64,000 nt of DNA, from contig NZ_JBGCUE010000010.1 in the NCBI RefSeq assembly GCF_041102575.1, positions 1 through 64,000 of the forward strand, read 5' to 3'. A model generated the notes under the pieces. It saw only the letters and a list, made by a program, of their open reading frames with translations. It was not told the DNA's origin and did no database searches. Source of the DNA: Tenuifilum sp. 4138str. GTDB lineage: Bacteria > Bacteroidota > Bacteroidia > Bacteroidales > Tenuifilaceae. Every line of letters starts with the position of its first letter. The first letter of the stretch is position 1. Of the stretch, positions 26,011-35,440 are shown piece after piece. A program made the translations under genes and the position numbers.

Positions 26011-29001
26011 TCAACCGTTTTCAGGTTTTAATATAACACCTTGGTTTGTTTTAGCATCAACCTGTATTACAAGCGGTTGTTCAAACCTTATGCATCTTAT
26101 ATATTTTGTTTCAAACCATGCAGGAATAGAGTTGAGGAACTGAATGTCGTAGGTACCATCATGTAAGTAAGGGTTTACGGTAAGGTATGCTACTCTGAAC
26201 GAGGTAAGGTTTTGAAAGAAATGGGTACCCTGGCTAGGATCAACCCTGAAGTTCTCAAGACCGGCCTCAACAATAACACGCGCCTGTGAAATCTGTGACC
26301 ATTTGATGGGTACACCCAACCATGGATCGCTACTACCCCAGCGGCCTGGGCCTACCAGAACGTAGTTCCTTTTCAATTCGGTAAACCTTTTGTTGAGCTC
26401 ATCGAGCTCATGAGCAATTTCCTTGGTCATGGCCGGATTAAAACTTTCCGGTTTAATGTAAACAAAATCATGAATGTCCTTTACTTTTCCATGTCCCAAT
26501 GCCGATTTAGAGTAAAGGATTGCCTTTTTTATATCAATTTCATTCCATTCTACCAGTTCAGTCTGGTCGCTATCAACTATGGGCCGAATTTGAAGAAAAT
26601 TAAAAAGATTAGGCATTCCACTTGGTGGGTTTAAATTTGCTGCAAACTCAATCTCGATATGATTATTCATTTCACGCTCGCCTATCTCGAGGAGTTCCGA
26701 TAAAATCTTGGCCAGTGGGAAGGTATCGTGTTTTAGGATTGGAGCAAAAGTTACCAGCTTCAAACCCTCATCGTAATACCCATCGCGTAGTACTCCTGAA
26801 TGCATATCGTAGGTAGATGTTATTAAGCGGAAATCGGGTATAGAAGAGGCTTCTCGTATATCAAGATTTAGCAAATTTGAGCTATCGTCAACCTTAGGTT
26901 CAAAGCTGTTGGGATCAACATTAAGGGCGTAGAAGTTCTTCTGGGTTTGGCGGAGCGCCATTTCAACCGATGAAAGCTGCAGTATCTTTTTAGGATATTT
27001 AGGAGAAAACCTAAGCGCTACCCCACCATCAACAATAAGCTTGCCAAGCCCAAAACCTATGCTAACAACACCATCCTCAGTTTTTTCGGAACCAATGGGG
27101 TAAAAGTTGATACTGCGAGCTACCCCGGAAAGGGTCGGCAAATACATGTTACCATACTGGTTTCCACAGATTTCCTGAATTATAACCCCCATCTTTTCCT
27201 CGTCAATCACGTTTTGGGTGGCATTCATATACGCCTTGCTGGCCTTATAGAATACCGATGCATACACAGCCTTAACTGCTTTAGCTAAGTTTTGGAGCAT
27301 TTGATCGGGGTTATCGGAATGGGGAACCATATAGGTTGAGTAGATACCAGCAAACGGCTGATAGTGGGAATCCTCAAGTTTGCTTGAGGAACGAACCGCA
27401 AGAGGTCTTTGAAATACTGAGATGACTTTCCGAAGGTCGATTTTTATACGCTCGGGTAGCTTAGCTTTCAAGAAGGCATCAAGGATGACCTCATCATCTA
27501 AATCTTGCAAAGCAATTGAGTAAAGGTTATTAGACTCCATGAACTCGTCAAAAATATCAGTGCTAAGCACAACGGTTCTTGGAATGGTAATAATAGTGTT
27601 TTCAAACTTATTGAAAAGATTATATTTCCTGATTACCTGGTTTACAAAAGCTAATCCACGCGCTTTACCCCCTATTGATCCATCGCCAATACGGGAAAAG
27701 AACTTATAGTCATCAAAAGTTTCCCTATCGAACTTTGCAATAATGCTACGCCCCTTACTTAACCTATAAGCCGAGATGGCATAGTAAATAAAGTTTCGGG
27801 CATCATCTATGCTTTTAAAATCCTTAAGCCGCATGGGCTTAAAGAGCTGCGCAATTGAAAATATAGCCCTGGCATTGAGCCATTTGGAGATGTCGTTCCT
27901 GCTGGAATGGTAAACCAATGAGCGATCGGGAATGGTGAGAATTAGTTGTTGCAGCTGGCGCAAGTCCGATGCGCGGGCAATTTCGGCAAGGGTATCGGGG
28001 TCACGAAAAACAAAATCGCCAAATCCAAAATTGTTTACAATGAAATCGCGCAGCTCAAGGCTAAAAGTTTTGGAATACTTGTGTAAAAAACCCACACAAA
28101 GCTCATCGGCATATATTTTATTTGAAAGCTCGGACGACTGAAGGAGGAACGGAATGTTTGGATCATCGGCTTTAATGTGTCTGCATAGCTGTAGTCCAGC
28201 CTTTGCCACATGGTCGCGTTTATTGTTTACCTTATAGCTTATATCGGAAATAACGCCAAGCACGTTATTCTTATACTTACTATAGAGCTCTATGGCCTCA
28301 TCGTAGGTTGTAGCCAGTAGAATTTTGGGTCGTCCGCGCATACGAAGCATTCTATGGTGCTCATTTAACGCTTCGGTCATAAACATGCGGGCTTGCCTAA
28401 AGATTATCTTGTAAAGGTTTGGCAAAAACGAGGAGTAATACCTTACCGAATCTTCCACCAAAATAATAGTCTGAACGCCAATTTCAAGAATGTCGTGCTC
28501 GGCATTCATCTTATCCTCAATAAGCTTAATGATAGCCAAAAGAAGATCGGCATTGCCGAGCCAGCAAAAAACATAGTCGATAGCACTTAAATCCTCGTTC
28601 TGTAAGCGCAATGATACTTCGCGTGAGAAGGGGGTAAGGATAACAATAGGGATAGATGGATAACGATGCTTCAGCATTTTTGCCAATTTAAAGGTATCCA
28701 TCTCGCCCACGTTAAGCATGGAAATGATTAAATCGATATGCTCTTCCTGGAGTATTCGTAGGACCTCACGGGCACTATGGGCTTGAAGGAAAACTGGTGG
28801 ATATCGAAGATTTAACGAAACATATTCATTAAAGATTTGTTCATCTATCCTTCCGTCCTCTTCAAGAAGAAATGCATCGTAACTGCTGCAGATAAGTAAA
28901 ACCTTGTAAATGCGTTTCTGCATCAGCTTGTCGAACGAAGTATCGTAAATATCCAGCTGGTAAGAGTTAAGGTATGCCTGATCGCCTAACAAATTCAACA
29001 T
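26011..29001 (-). CDS. receiver / PEP-synthase ATP-grasp chimera
   Basis: 996 residues from the ATG at 29001 (one 6 codons upstream is possible). Two receiver-like domains come first. One (~30-165) lacks the acidic pocket and lysine. One (~180-320) keeps LVEDS, D253 in VISDISY and a lysine in FLHKYS. Then a PPDK/PEP-synthase N-terminal ATP-grasp domain: GGKARG (444-449), VRSSSKLEDS (536-545), FAGIYSTYM, IGFGLGKLIVDG. The C-terminal ~150 residues (GPGRWGSSDP, SQGTHFFQNL) are unfamiliar. The phosphohistidine and PEP-binding domains of true PEP synthase are absent, so synthase activity is unlikely. Substrate unknown. Confidence 0.85.
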   Translation of the reverse strand: MLNLLGDQAYLNSYQLDIYDTSFDKLMQKRIYKVLLICSSYDAFLLEEDGRIDEQIFNEYVSLNLRYPPVFLQAHSAREVLRILQEEHIDLIISMLNVGEMDTFKLAKMLKHRYPSIPIVILTPFSREVSLRLQNEDLSAIDYVFCWLGNADLLLAIIKLIEDKMNAEHDILEIGVQTIILVEDSVRYYSSFLPNLYKIIFRQARMFMTEALNEHHRMLRMRGRPKILLATTYDEAIELYSKYKNNVLGVISDISYKVNNKRDHVAKAGLQLCRHIKADDPNIPFLLQSSELSNKIYADELCVGFLHKYSKTFSLELRDFIVNNFGFGDFVFRDPDTLAEIARASDLRQLQQLILTIPDRSLVYHSSRNDISKWLNARAIFSIAQLFKPMRLKDFKSIDDARNFIYYAISAYRLSKGRSIIAKFDRETFDDYKFFSRIGDGSIGGKARGLAFVNQVIRKYNLFNKFENTIITIPRTVVLSTDIFDEFMESNNLYSIALQDLDDEVILDAFLKAKLPERIKIDLRKVISVFQRPLAVRSSSKLEDSHYQPFAGIYSTYMVPHSDNPDQMLQNLAKAVKAVYASVFYKASKAYMNATQNVIDEEKMGVIIQEICGNQYGNMYLPTLSGVARSINFYPIGSEKTEDGVVSIGFGLGKLIVDGGVALRFSPKYPKKILQLSSVEMALRQTQKNFYALNVDPNSFEPKVDDSSNLLNLDIREASSIPDFRLITSTYDMHSGVLRDGYYDEGLKLVTFAPILKHDTFPLAKILSELLEIGEREMNNHIEIEFAANLNPPSGMPNLFNFLQIRPIVDSDQTELVEWNEIDIKKAILYSKSALGHGKVKDIHDFVYIKPESFNPAMTKEIAHELDELNKRFTELKRNYVLVGPGRWGSSDPWLGVPIKWSQISQARVIVEAGLENFRVDPSQGTHFFQNLTSFRVAYLTVNPYLHDGTYDIQFLNSIPAWFETKYIRCIRFEQPLVIQVDAKTNQGVILKPENG

Positions 29002-29092
29002 AGCGCAAATTTTTGGCAATTTACAAAAAAAGTATCCAAAAGATTGTTCAGGAGTTTAGGCTTTAGGGCTACATTTGTAAAAAAAATGAACT

Positions 29093-30088
29093 ATGCGATA
29101 TCTAACATTATTTACACTGGAAGTGCTTATTTTAGTAAGTTGCTCACCCAAAAAAGAATACATAAAAATTGAAGGCTTTACCCAAGGGACTACCTACAGT
29201 ATAACCTATTACGACTCCCTTAGCCGTGATCTTTCAGTTCAAATAGATTCCATACTTGGAAGAATTGACCATTCAATGTCCATTTACAACGACAGTTCCA
29301 TAATTAGCCAACTGAACAGTAATATTTCCGATAGTATTGACGATTTGCTAAAGGAAGTAATAGTAAGCTCTTTTGAAATTTACTACCAAACCGATAGGGC
29401 TTTTGACATTACAGTAGGCCCAGTTGTTAGAGCCATAGGCTTTGGCAAGGATAAAACACAAGGTATTGACTCGGCTAAAGTAAAACAGTTACTCCCTTTA
29501 ATTGGGATGAACAAAATACACCTTGACGGTAATACCCTTAAAAAGGATGATAGCAGAATTCAGATTGATGTAAATGCCATAGCACAGGGCTATACGGTTG
29601 ATGTAATTGGTAAGTATTTGGAGAGTAATGGTATTAAGCATTATCTTGTTGAAGTGGGTGGCGAAATTACTGCTCGCGGTAAGAATTCGAAGGGAACCGA
29701 TTGGGTTGTTGGTATCGATAAGCCTGTAGAATCTGCTCTACCAGGCGAGAACATTCAAGCAAAAATATCAATTAGCAATGGCTATGGGTTAGCAACCTCA
29801 GGTAATTACCGAAAATTTATCGAGGTAAACGGACAAAAGTATGCGCACACTATCAATCCCAAAACTGGATTTCCTGAGCTGAACAGCTTGTTGAGTGCAA
29901 CTGTAGTTGCACCCAGTGCTACCAAGGCCGATGCTCTGGCAACCGCATTCATGGTTAAAGGTGTTGAATGGAGCAAAAACTTTGTTGTCAACAGCAACAA
30001 TATTGACGCTTACCTTGTTTACTCCGATTCGCTTGGAAATTACCTTGTTTGGATGAACGAAGGTATGAAAAAGAGAATTATACCTTAA
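29093..30088 (+). CDS. apbE: FAD:protein FMN transferase (lipoprotein)
   Basis: 331 residues; MRYLTLFTLEVLILVSC gives a lipobox, so it is a periplasmic lipoprotein. It attaches FMN covalently to threonine in NqrB/NqrC or RnfG/RnfD-type subunits. Seen: FTQGTTYSI, DITVGPVVRAIGFG, VEVGGEITARG, HTINPKTG and the C-terminal ATKADALATAF with the Mg-binding Thr/Asp. TACATTTG (29070-29077) is a -7 box. The convergent gene pair at 30089-30528 encodes NqrM-like proteins, supporting a role in flavinylating a Na+- or H+-pumping NQR/RNF complex. Confidence 0.94.
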   Translation: MRYLTLFTLEVLILVSCSPKKEYIKIEGFTQGTTYSITYYDSLSRDLSVQIDSILGRIDHSMSIYNDSSIISQLNSNISDSIDDLLKEVIVSSFEIYYQTDRAFDITVGPVVRAIGFGKDKTQGIDSAKVKQLLPLIGMNKIHLDGNTLKKDDSRIQIDVNAIAQGYTVDVIGKYLESNGIKHYLVEVGGEITARGKNSKGTDWVVGIDKPVESALPGENIQAKISISNGYGLATSGNYRKFIEVNGQKYAHTINPKTGFPELNSLLSATVVAPSATKADALATAFMVKGVEWSKNFVVNSNNIDAYLVYSDSLGNYLVWMNEGMKKRIIP

Positions 30089-30271
30089 TTAAATCCCCTT
30101 ACTTGCAGCGTTAGTGCTGCAATTTGCACCACAGCCACAGCCACAGGTATAACCAATATCGGAATCGTTGCACCCGGGTTTACGTCGCTTGATAATTGTT
30201 TTAAGCGATAACCCAATAATAACAATTCCTAAAAGGAATGCAACTACGCCAATAAGTTTAAGCAATGCCAT
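30089..30271 (-). CDS. NqrM-like cysteine-rich membrane protein 1
   Basis: 60 residues from the ATG at 30271. One transmembrane helix (LIGVVAFLLGIVIIGLSLKT), then a polar tail with five cysteines: KPGCNDSDIGYTCGCGCGANC. Small proteins of this layout downstream of apbE (NqrM/DUF539) insert iron into Na+-NQR. This assignment rests on size, topology, Cys pattern and the adjacent apbE; it is not proven. The stop is immediately next to the apbE stop. It starts 11 bases after the other NqrM-like gene. Confidence 0.65.
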   Translation of the reverse strand: MALLKLIGVVAFLLGIVIIGLSLKTIIKRRKPGCNDSDIGYTCGCGCGANCSTNAASKGI

Positions 30272-30282
30272 AATGTTAAGTT

Positions 30283-30528
30283 TTAGTTTACAACTTCGCG
30301 GGCATGCTCGTAACAGGTTGCGCAATCGGTATTTTTGCCGTTTTTCCCCCAGCACTTAATTTCCTCGTGCCGAGGACATGTAACACCACGCTTTCGCAAT
30401 TCCTTATTATGTCCAGCCGATGTTTCCGGAAACTTATGGCTCTTATGAAAAATTATTCTAACAGCCATCCCCAACAAAGCTATTCCAAGAATTGCGGCTG
30501 CAACAAGAATTAATTTTAGGGTTAACAT
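30283..30528 (-). CDS. NqrM-like cysteine-rich membrane protein 2
   Basis: 81 residues from the ATG at 30528. One N-terminal helix (LKLILVAAAILGIALLGMAV), then FPETSAGHNKELRKRG and a tail with CPRHEEIKCWGK and DCATC cysteines. The shorter start is preferred because the promoter at 30546-30577 lies within the longer frame. Like the neighbour it resembles the NqrM-type proteins found near apbE in Bacteroidetes. Both genes should be co-transcribed. Confidence 0.65.
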   Translation of the reverse strand: MLTLKLILVAAAILGIALLGMAVRIIFHKSHKFPETSAGHNKELRKRGVTCPRHEEIKCWGKNGKNTDCATCYEHAREVVN

Positions 30529-30545
30529 TTGGGTTAAAATTTTTG

Positions 30546-30577
30546 CAAAAGTATACCTATTAGCCTGCTCGCGCAAA
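30546..30577 (-). promoter_or_regulatory. promoter of the NqrM-like pair
   Basis: On the minus strand TTTG (30574-30577), a 20-base spacer, TACTTTTG (30546-30553); the ATG at 30528 is 18 bases on. Confidence 0.7.
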
Positions 30578-30708
30578 AAACTAACAGATAGAAACACAAA
30601 AAGTTTTATTAAAAAGCTTAAAAAATCAAAAGTCAAGCATTAAGATTTGGGTTCAAAACAATTGCACAACTTTTTTGTTTACCTGATGAAACTCAACAGA
30701 ATTGAACG

Positions 30709-33120
30709 ATGAGCACAACCAAAATTAAATTTAGTAAAGAAGAGATATTAAACGACTACTACATTGCCCACCTCAGCCGCAATATAAGCCTTATGGGGCG
30801 TAAGGAGGTGTTAACCGGTAAAGCAAAATTTGGAATTTTTGGCGATGGTAAAGAGCTTGCTCAAATTGCCCTTGCAAAAACCTTCAAGGAAGGCGATTGG
30901 CGTTCGGGCTACTACCGCGACCAAACCTTTATGATGGCGGCAGGACTGTTTACCGCTGAGGAGTTTTTTGCCCAGCTTTACGGTCAAACCGATATTGAAC
31001 TTAACCCGGGTAATGCAGGTAGAACCTTTAACAATCATTTTGCCACCCGCAGCCTAAATCCCGATGGCACATGGAAGGATTTAACAAAGCAAAAGAATAG
31101 CACACCTGACATATCCCCTACAGCTGGCCAAATGCCCCGATTACTTGGGTTAGCCTGGGCATCAAAACTTTTCAGGAACAACAAGGAGCTTTGGCGATTT
31201 GAGCAATTTAGCCGTAAAGGGAACGAGGTTGCATTCGGTACAATTGGCGATGCCAGCACATCGGAAGGGCATTTTTGGGAAACCCTCAATGCTGCTGCAG
31301 TGCTTCAAGTTCCAATGGTTGTTGCAATCTGGGACGATGGCTATGGAATCTCTGTACCTAGGGATTACCAAACAGCTAAGGGTAATATCTCAGAACTTGT
31401 AAAAGGCTTTGAGAAAGGCGAATCCGACGTAAACGGAATATATATATACCGTGTAAAAGGTTGGGACTATCCAGCTCTGATTGAAACATTTACACAAGGA
31501 GTTGAGCGCTCAAGAACCGAACAGGTCCCTGTTCTTTTCCATGTAACGGAAATTACACAACCCCAAGGGCATTCCACATCGGGTTCGCATGAGCGGTACA
31601 AATCGCCTGAGCGCTTGCAATGGGAAAAGGATTACGACTGCAATGCACGCTTCCGGAATTGGATTATTACCGAAGGCTACGCCACCGAAAGCGAACTCAA
31701 CGAAATTGAAGCTAAAGCCCAAGCCGACGCAAAAGCTGCACGGGATAAGGCGTGGGCTGATTTTACGAACCCTATCAAGAAGGAACGTGATGAACTGATT
31801 AAAATTATTGATAACCGTTCGTGTTTCTGCAAACGCGAGCACGTTGATAAGGTTGGTGAAATAACTGAACAGCTTAAGGCAATACCCAACCCCATCCGCA
31901 AGGATAACATCAGCGCAGCTAAACGCATACTCCGCCATGTTTGCTCCGATTGCAGTATACGCGAAAAACTTCAGGCCGACTTAACCGCCTGGATTGAACG
32001 CAACATGGAAGATGGTTACGACAGGTACAGCTCACATCTTTACTGCGAGACCGAACGAGCCGCATGGAAAGTAAAAGGAATTCCCCCAGTTTTCAAGGAT
32101 GATTCACCTATGGTTGCCGGACGTGAAATACTTCGCGACAACTGGGATGCCCAGTTTCAGAAAAATCCCCTTTTGGTTATTTTTGGTGAGGATGTTGGAG
32201 GAATTGGAGGCGTAAACCAATCGTACGAAGGATTACAAAAGAAGTATGGGGAAATTCGCATAAGCGATACAGGAATTAGAGAGAATACCATACTGGGGCA
32301 AGGGCTTGGCTTAGCCCTCAGGGGAATGCGTCCTGTAGCTGAAATTCAGTACTTTGACTACCTCCTGTATGCGCTCCAAACCATGAGCGACGACCTGGCC
32401 ACCATACGGTGGAGAACAAAAAGTGGCCAAATGGCACCCCTTATTATTACAACCCGGGGCCATAGGCTCGAAGGAGTTTGGCATGCTGGCTCACCTTTAA
32501 GCATGGTTATCAACTCAATCAGGGGTGTTTACGTTTGTGTTCCTCGCAATATGACTCAGGCTGCCGGCTTTTACAACACCCTACTCGAAGCGGATGACCC
32601 AGCATTGGTAATTGAACCCTTGAATGGCTACCGCTTAAAGGAAAAACGACCCGAAAATATTGGTGAGTATAAGATTCCACTGGGAGTTCCCGAGATTCTT
32701 CGCGAGGGTTCCGATGTTACACTGGTTACCTATGGCAGTTGCGTTCGTATAGCCCAGGAAGCCGTTGAACAGCTTTGGGAGTTTGGAATTTCTGTTGAAC
32801 TGATAGATGTTCAAACACTCTTACCTTTCGATTTACCCAACCTAATTCTCGATTCAATAAAGAAAACAAACCGAATTGTATTCTTTGACGAGGATGTTCC
32901 TGGAGGTGCAACGGCCTACATGATGCAAAAGGTACTTGAAGAGAGGGCAGGATACCAATACCTCGATTCTCCCCCAAAAACAATTACAGCGCGTGAGCAT
33001 CGTCCAGCCTATACAACCGATGGCGACTACTTCTCGAATCCCAATGCCGAGGATGTTTTTGATGGAATATACGAATTGATGCACGAAGTTAACCCCAAAC
33101 GCTACCCTAAACTATTCTAA
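30709..33120 (+). CDS. fused alpha-beta 2-oxoacid dehydrogenase E1
   Basis: 803 residues. The alpha half (1-~350) carries the thiamine-diphosphate site, GDASTSEGHFWETLNAAAVL through IWDDGYGIS (180-215), and a phosphorylation-loop-like HSTSGSHERYKSP. The beta half (~470-803) has IFGEDVGG, DTGIRENTILGQGLGLALRG and RGHRLEGVWHAGSP. It is the decarboxylating component of a branched-chain or pyruvate-type complex. The linker has C372-x-C374 and C412-x2-C415, an unusual possible metal site. E2/E3 are not in the window, so the 2-oxoacid is not fixed. Confidence 0.92.
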   Translation: MSTTKIKFSKEEILNDYYIAHLSRNISLMGRKEVLTGKAKFGIFGDGKELAQIALAKTFKEGDWRSGYYRDQTFMMAAGLFTAEEFFAQLYGQTDIELNPGNAGRTFNNHFATRSLNPDGTWKDLTKQKNSTPDISPTAGQMPRLLGLAWASKLFRNNKELWRFEQFSRKGNEVAFGTIGDASTSEGHFWETLNAAAVLQVPMVVAIWDDGYGISVPRDYQTAKGNISELVKGFEKGESDVNGIYIYRVKGWDYPALIETFTQGVERSRTEQVPVLFHVTEITQPQGHSTSGSHERYKSPERLQWEKDYDCNARFRNWIITEGYATESELNEIEAKAQADAKAARDKAWADFTNPIKKERDELIKIIDNRSCFCKREHVDKVGEITEQLKAIPNPIRKDNISAAKRILRHVCSDCSIREKLQADLTAWIERNMEDGYDRYSSHLYCETERAAWKVKGIPPVFKDDSPMVAGREILRDNWDAQFQKNPLLVIFGEDVGGIGGVNQSYEGLQKKYGEIRISDTGIRENTILGQGLGLALRGMRPVAEIQYFDYLLYALQTMSDDLATIRWRTKSGQMAPLIITTRGHRLEGVWHAGSPLSMVINSIRGVYVCVPRNMTQAAGFYNTLLEADDPALVIEPLNGYRLKEKRPENIGEYKIPLGVPEILREGSDVTLVTYGSCVRIAQEAVEQLWEFGISVELIDVQTLLPFDLPNLILDSIKKTNRIVFFDEDVPGGATAYMMQKVLEERAGYQYLDSPPKTITAREHRPAYTTDGDYFSNPNAEDVFDGIYELMHEVNPKRYPKLF

Positions 33121-33122
33121 GT

Positions 33123-33151
33123 AAAAAAAGCCCGGTTTCCCGGGCTTTTTT
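33123..33151. terminator. bidirectional terminator
   Basis: aaaaaagcccgg / ccgggctttttt with a 4-nt loop between the convergent E1 and nhaC genes. Confidence 0.93.
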
Positions 33152-33156
33152 AATAT

Positions 33157-34656
33157 TTATTCCTGTTCGAACTTTAACTCTACTGGCGAGTTCTCGTCTT
33201 CTCGCTCTATTTCCTGCATATCCTCAGGAGTGAATCTTCTTATCTTAAACCCGATTGTAGCAATAAACACACTCATAAAGGGGCTAATAATATTGAAGAA
33301 TGCATAGGGTGCATAGCTAAAAGTTGGAACACCAAGCACAGCGGCTTGGGTTGCACCACAAGTATTCCATGGGATAAGCACCGATGTAACCGTTCCAGAG
33401 TCCTCCAGCGTTCTGCTTAGTAGTTCTGGTTTATACCCCCTTTTTCGGAATGTTTTAGCAAACATTCGGCCGGGAACTACAATGGAAATGTACTGGTCCG
33501 ATGCTGTAACGTTGAAGAATAGGCAGCTAGTAACAACCGAGGCCACCAGGCTTGCAGTTGATTTAGCAAACCTAATTATTGTTTCAGTTATCTTCACCAG
33601 CAAACCTGCCGATTCCATAACACCACCAAAAATCATTGCTGTTATAATAAGCCAAATGGTATTCATCATACCTGCCATGCCGCGCGTTGTAAGCAACTCG
33701 TTCATTTGAGCATCGCCCGAATCGATTGTTACTTTTCCAAACATGCTTTTCATCACTGCTATATAGCCGGCCTCCGGGTAGTTATCTGTAACTCCTGATA
33801 CCTGCTCAACTATGTGAGGTTGAAAAATTAAAGCAAAAACACCACCAAGTAAAACACCAAACATAATTGACGGCAATGGAGGCGTTTTCTTAACAATTAC
33901 CACAATCAAAAAGATGGGTACAAGCAAAAGCCATGGGGTAATGTTGAAGGTAGAGGTTAGAGTATTCATTGTGGCTTGAACATCAACAACGCCTTGTGGC
34001 TCAAACCTAAGTCCTATAACCAGAAAAATGATAAGGGTGATTGTTAATGAAGGAATTGTTGTAATGGTCATATACTTTACATGCGTAAATAGGTCAGTTC
34101 CAGCCATAGCTGGAGCCAGGTTAGTGGTATCGCTCAAAGGTGACATTTTGTCGCCAAAATAGGCTCCCGATACTATCGCGCCAGCAATTATGGCATGATC
34201 AAAGCCTAGCGCATTGCCAATTCCAAGCAAGGCCACCCCCATGGTGGCTACTGTAGACCAAGAACTCCCCGTTGCTAGTGAAACTAATGCAGAAATAACA
34301 ACCGTAGCAAACAAAAATATTTTGGGATGAAGGATTTTTAAACCGTAATATATTAGTGTAGGAACAACGCCACTAATCATCCATGTACCTGCCAGTGCAC
34401 CAATCAGCATAAGAATTAGTATTGAGGGCATGGCCGATCCTATGGTCTTTACAATGATTTGCCTAATGTAACTCCACTTATAGCCCAAATGAATAGCAAT
34501 AGCGGAACCTATAGTTGAAGCAAGCAGCAATGCTATTTGGTTAGCTCCCGATAGCGTCTCATCGCCAAAGTAAATCACATTCAAAGTGAGAAAAAGAATC
34601 AGAAATGCAATGGGAATAATGCCAAGAATGAGTTTTGGTTGCTTTATCATACCCAA
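33157..34656 (-). CDS. nhaC: Na+/H+ antiporter, NhaC family
   Basis: 499 residues with about 11-12 transmembrane helices. The motifs ATGSSWSTVATMGVALLGIG, AIVSGAYFGDKMSPLSDTTNLA and GTVTSVLIPWNTCGATQAAVLG are characteristic of the NhaC/TC 2.A.35 family. It exports Na+ in exchange for H+ at the inner membrane, which would suit sodium-based energetics alongside ApbE/NqrM-like genes. Monocistronic. Confidence 0.92.
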   Translation of the reverse strand: MGMIKQPKLILGIIPIAFLILFLTLNVIYFGDETLSGANQIALLLASTIGSAIAIHLGYKWSYIRQIIVKTIGSAMPSILILMLIGALAGTWMISGVVPTLIYYGLKILHPKIFLFATVVISALVSLATGSSWSTVATMGVALLGIGNALGFDHAIIAGAIVSGAYFGDKMSPLSDTTNLAPAMAGTDLFTHVKYMTITTIPSLTITLIIFLVIGLRFEPQGVVDVQATMNTLTSTFNITPWLLLVPIFLIVVIVKKTPPLPSIMFGVLLGGVFALIFQPHIVEQVSGVTDNYPEAGYIAVMKSMFGKVTIDSGDAQMNELLTTRGMAGMMNTIWLIITAMIFGGVMESAGLLVKITETIIRFAKSTASLVASVVTSCLFFNVTASDQYISIVVPGRMFAKTFRKRGYKPELLSRTLEDSGTVTSVLIPWNTCGATQAAVLGVPTFSYAPYAFFNIISPFMSVFIATIGFKIRRFTPEDMQEIEREDENSPVELKFEQE

Positions 34657-34840
34657 TTAAAATTTTTCGAAAATAGCAATAATCCTGATATGAACTCCAT
34701 CGTCCCCGAGCATTAACATACAAAGAATGCGTTTATGTAAAAATCGTTCAGGAAAATTATTATGGAAAAGCAATTCAAAAGAAAAATTTGGCATATTTTT
34801 GGATAGTTGAAGAGTGAAACAAATCAGGAAGGAGGTGGTT

Positions 34841-35440
34841 ATGGCAAAAGGAAAAGAAATCGATATCAACCTGTTTGATATTAAGTTCAAACAAATTCCA
34901 CCTAAATCCGGCAGAGTGCTAATTGCCCAGCCATCCCTGAACGATCCGTTCTTTAAGCGGACGGTAATCTACCTGGTTGAACACGATGCAAATGGCTGTA
35001 TGGGATTTATTGTAAACCGCAAGCTAAACATCAGCCTTAGCGATATATTGGTCGATTTTCCGGATGTTGATGTGAACGTGTCGGTTGGCGGACCGGTTAG
35101 CCCTGAAACCATTAATTTCCTGCACACCTTTGGCGATCTGATACCAAATTCATACCCCCTGGGAAATGGAATTTACATGAATGGCGATATCAACGCATTA
35201 AAATCGCTTGCCATTGCCGGTAAGGTAAACGCCAAGAATTTAAGAATTTTTATTGGTTACTCTGGCTGGGGGCCAAAGCAGTTGGAGAATGAGATAAAGG
35301 AAAAGTCATGGGTAGTGGCTAATTTTGCGCCAGCCGATGTAATGAAAGGGGTTTACGATAACTGGTACTTTGCCGTTCAGCAACTGGGCGAAAAGTTTAA
35401 GGTATGGACTATATATCCTGAAAATCCATCGCTAAACTAA
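34841..35440 (+). CDS. YqgE/AlgH-family protein
   Basis: 199 residues. GRVLIAQPSLNDPFFKRTVIYLVEHDANG and FVVNRKLNIS-like strands and YSGWGPKQLENEI mark the DUF179/AlgH family. It is cytosolic with no known catalytic residue and an undefined function. The start is the ATG at 34841 because a strong ggaggtgg ribosome site lies just before it; that is rare in this phylum. TATTTTTG at 34794-34801 is a possible -7 box. It overlaps the convergent aminotransferase gene by 9 bases. Confidence 0.9.
   Translation: MAKGKEIDINLFDIKFKQIPPKSGRVLIAQPSLNDPFFKRTVIYLVEHDANGCMGFIVNRKLNISLSDILVDFPDVDVNVSVGGPVSPETINFLHTFGDLIPNSYPLGNGIYMNGDINALKSLAIAGKVNAKNLRIFIGYSGWGPKQLENEIKEKSWVVANFAPADVMKGVYDNWYFAVQQLGEKFKVWTIYPENPSLN

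Noticed and set aside
26011-29001. Calling the 996-residue protein phosphoenolpyruvate synthase
   Set aside because: Only the ATP-grasp part is seen; the phosphohistidine and PEP-binding domains are missing.
30272-30636. Longer frames of the two NqrM-like genes
   Set aside because: The upstream part of the second lies over its promoter (30546-30577), and the shorter starts put a membrane helix at the N-terminus as expected.
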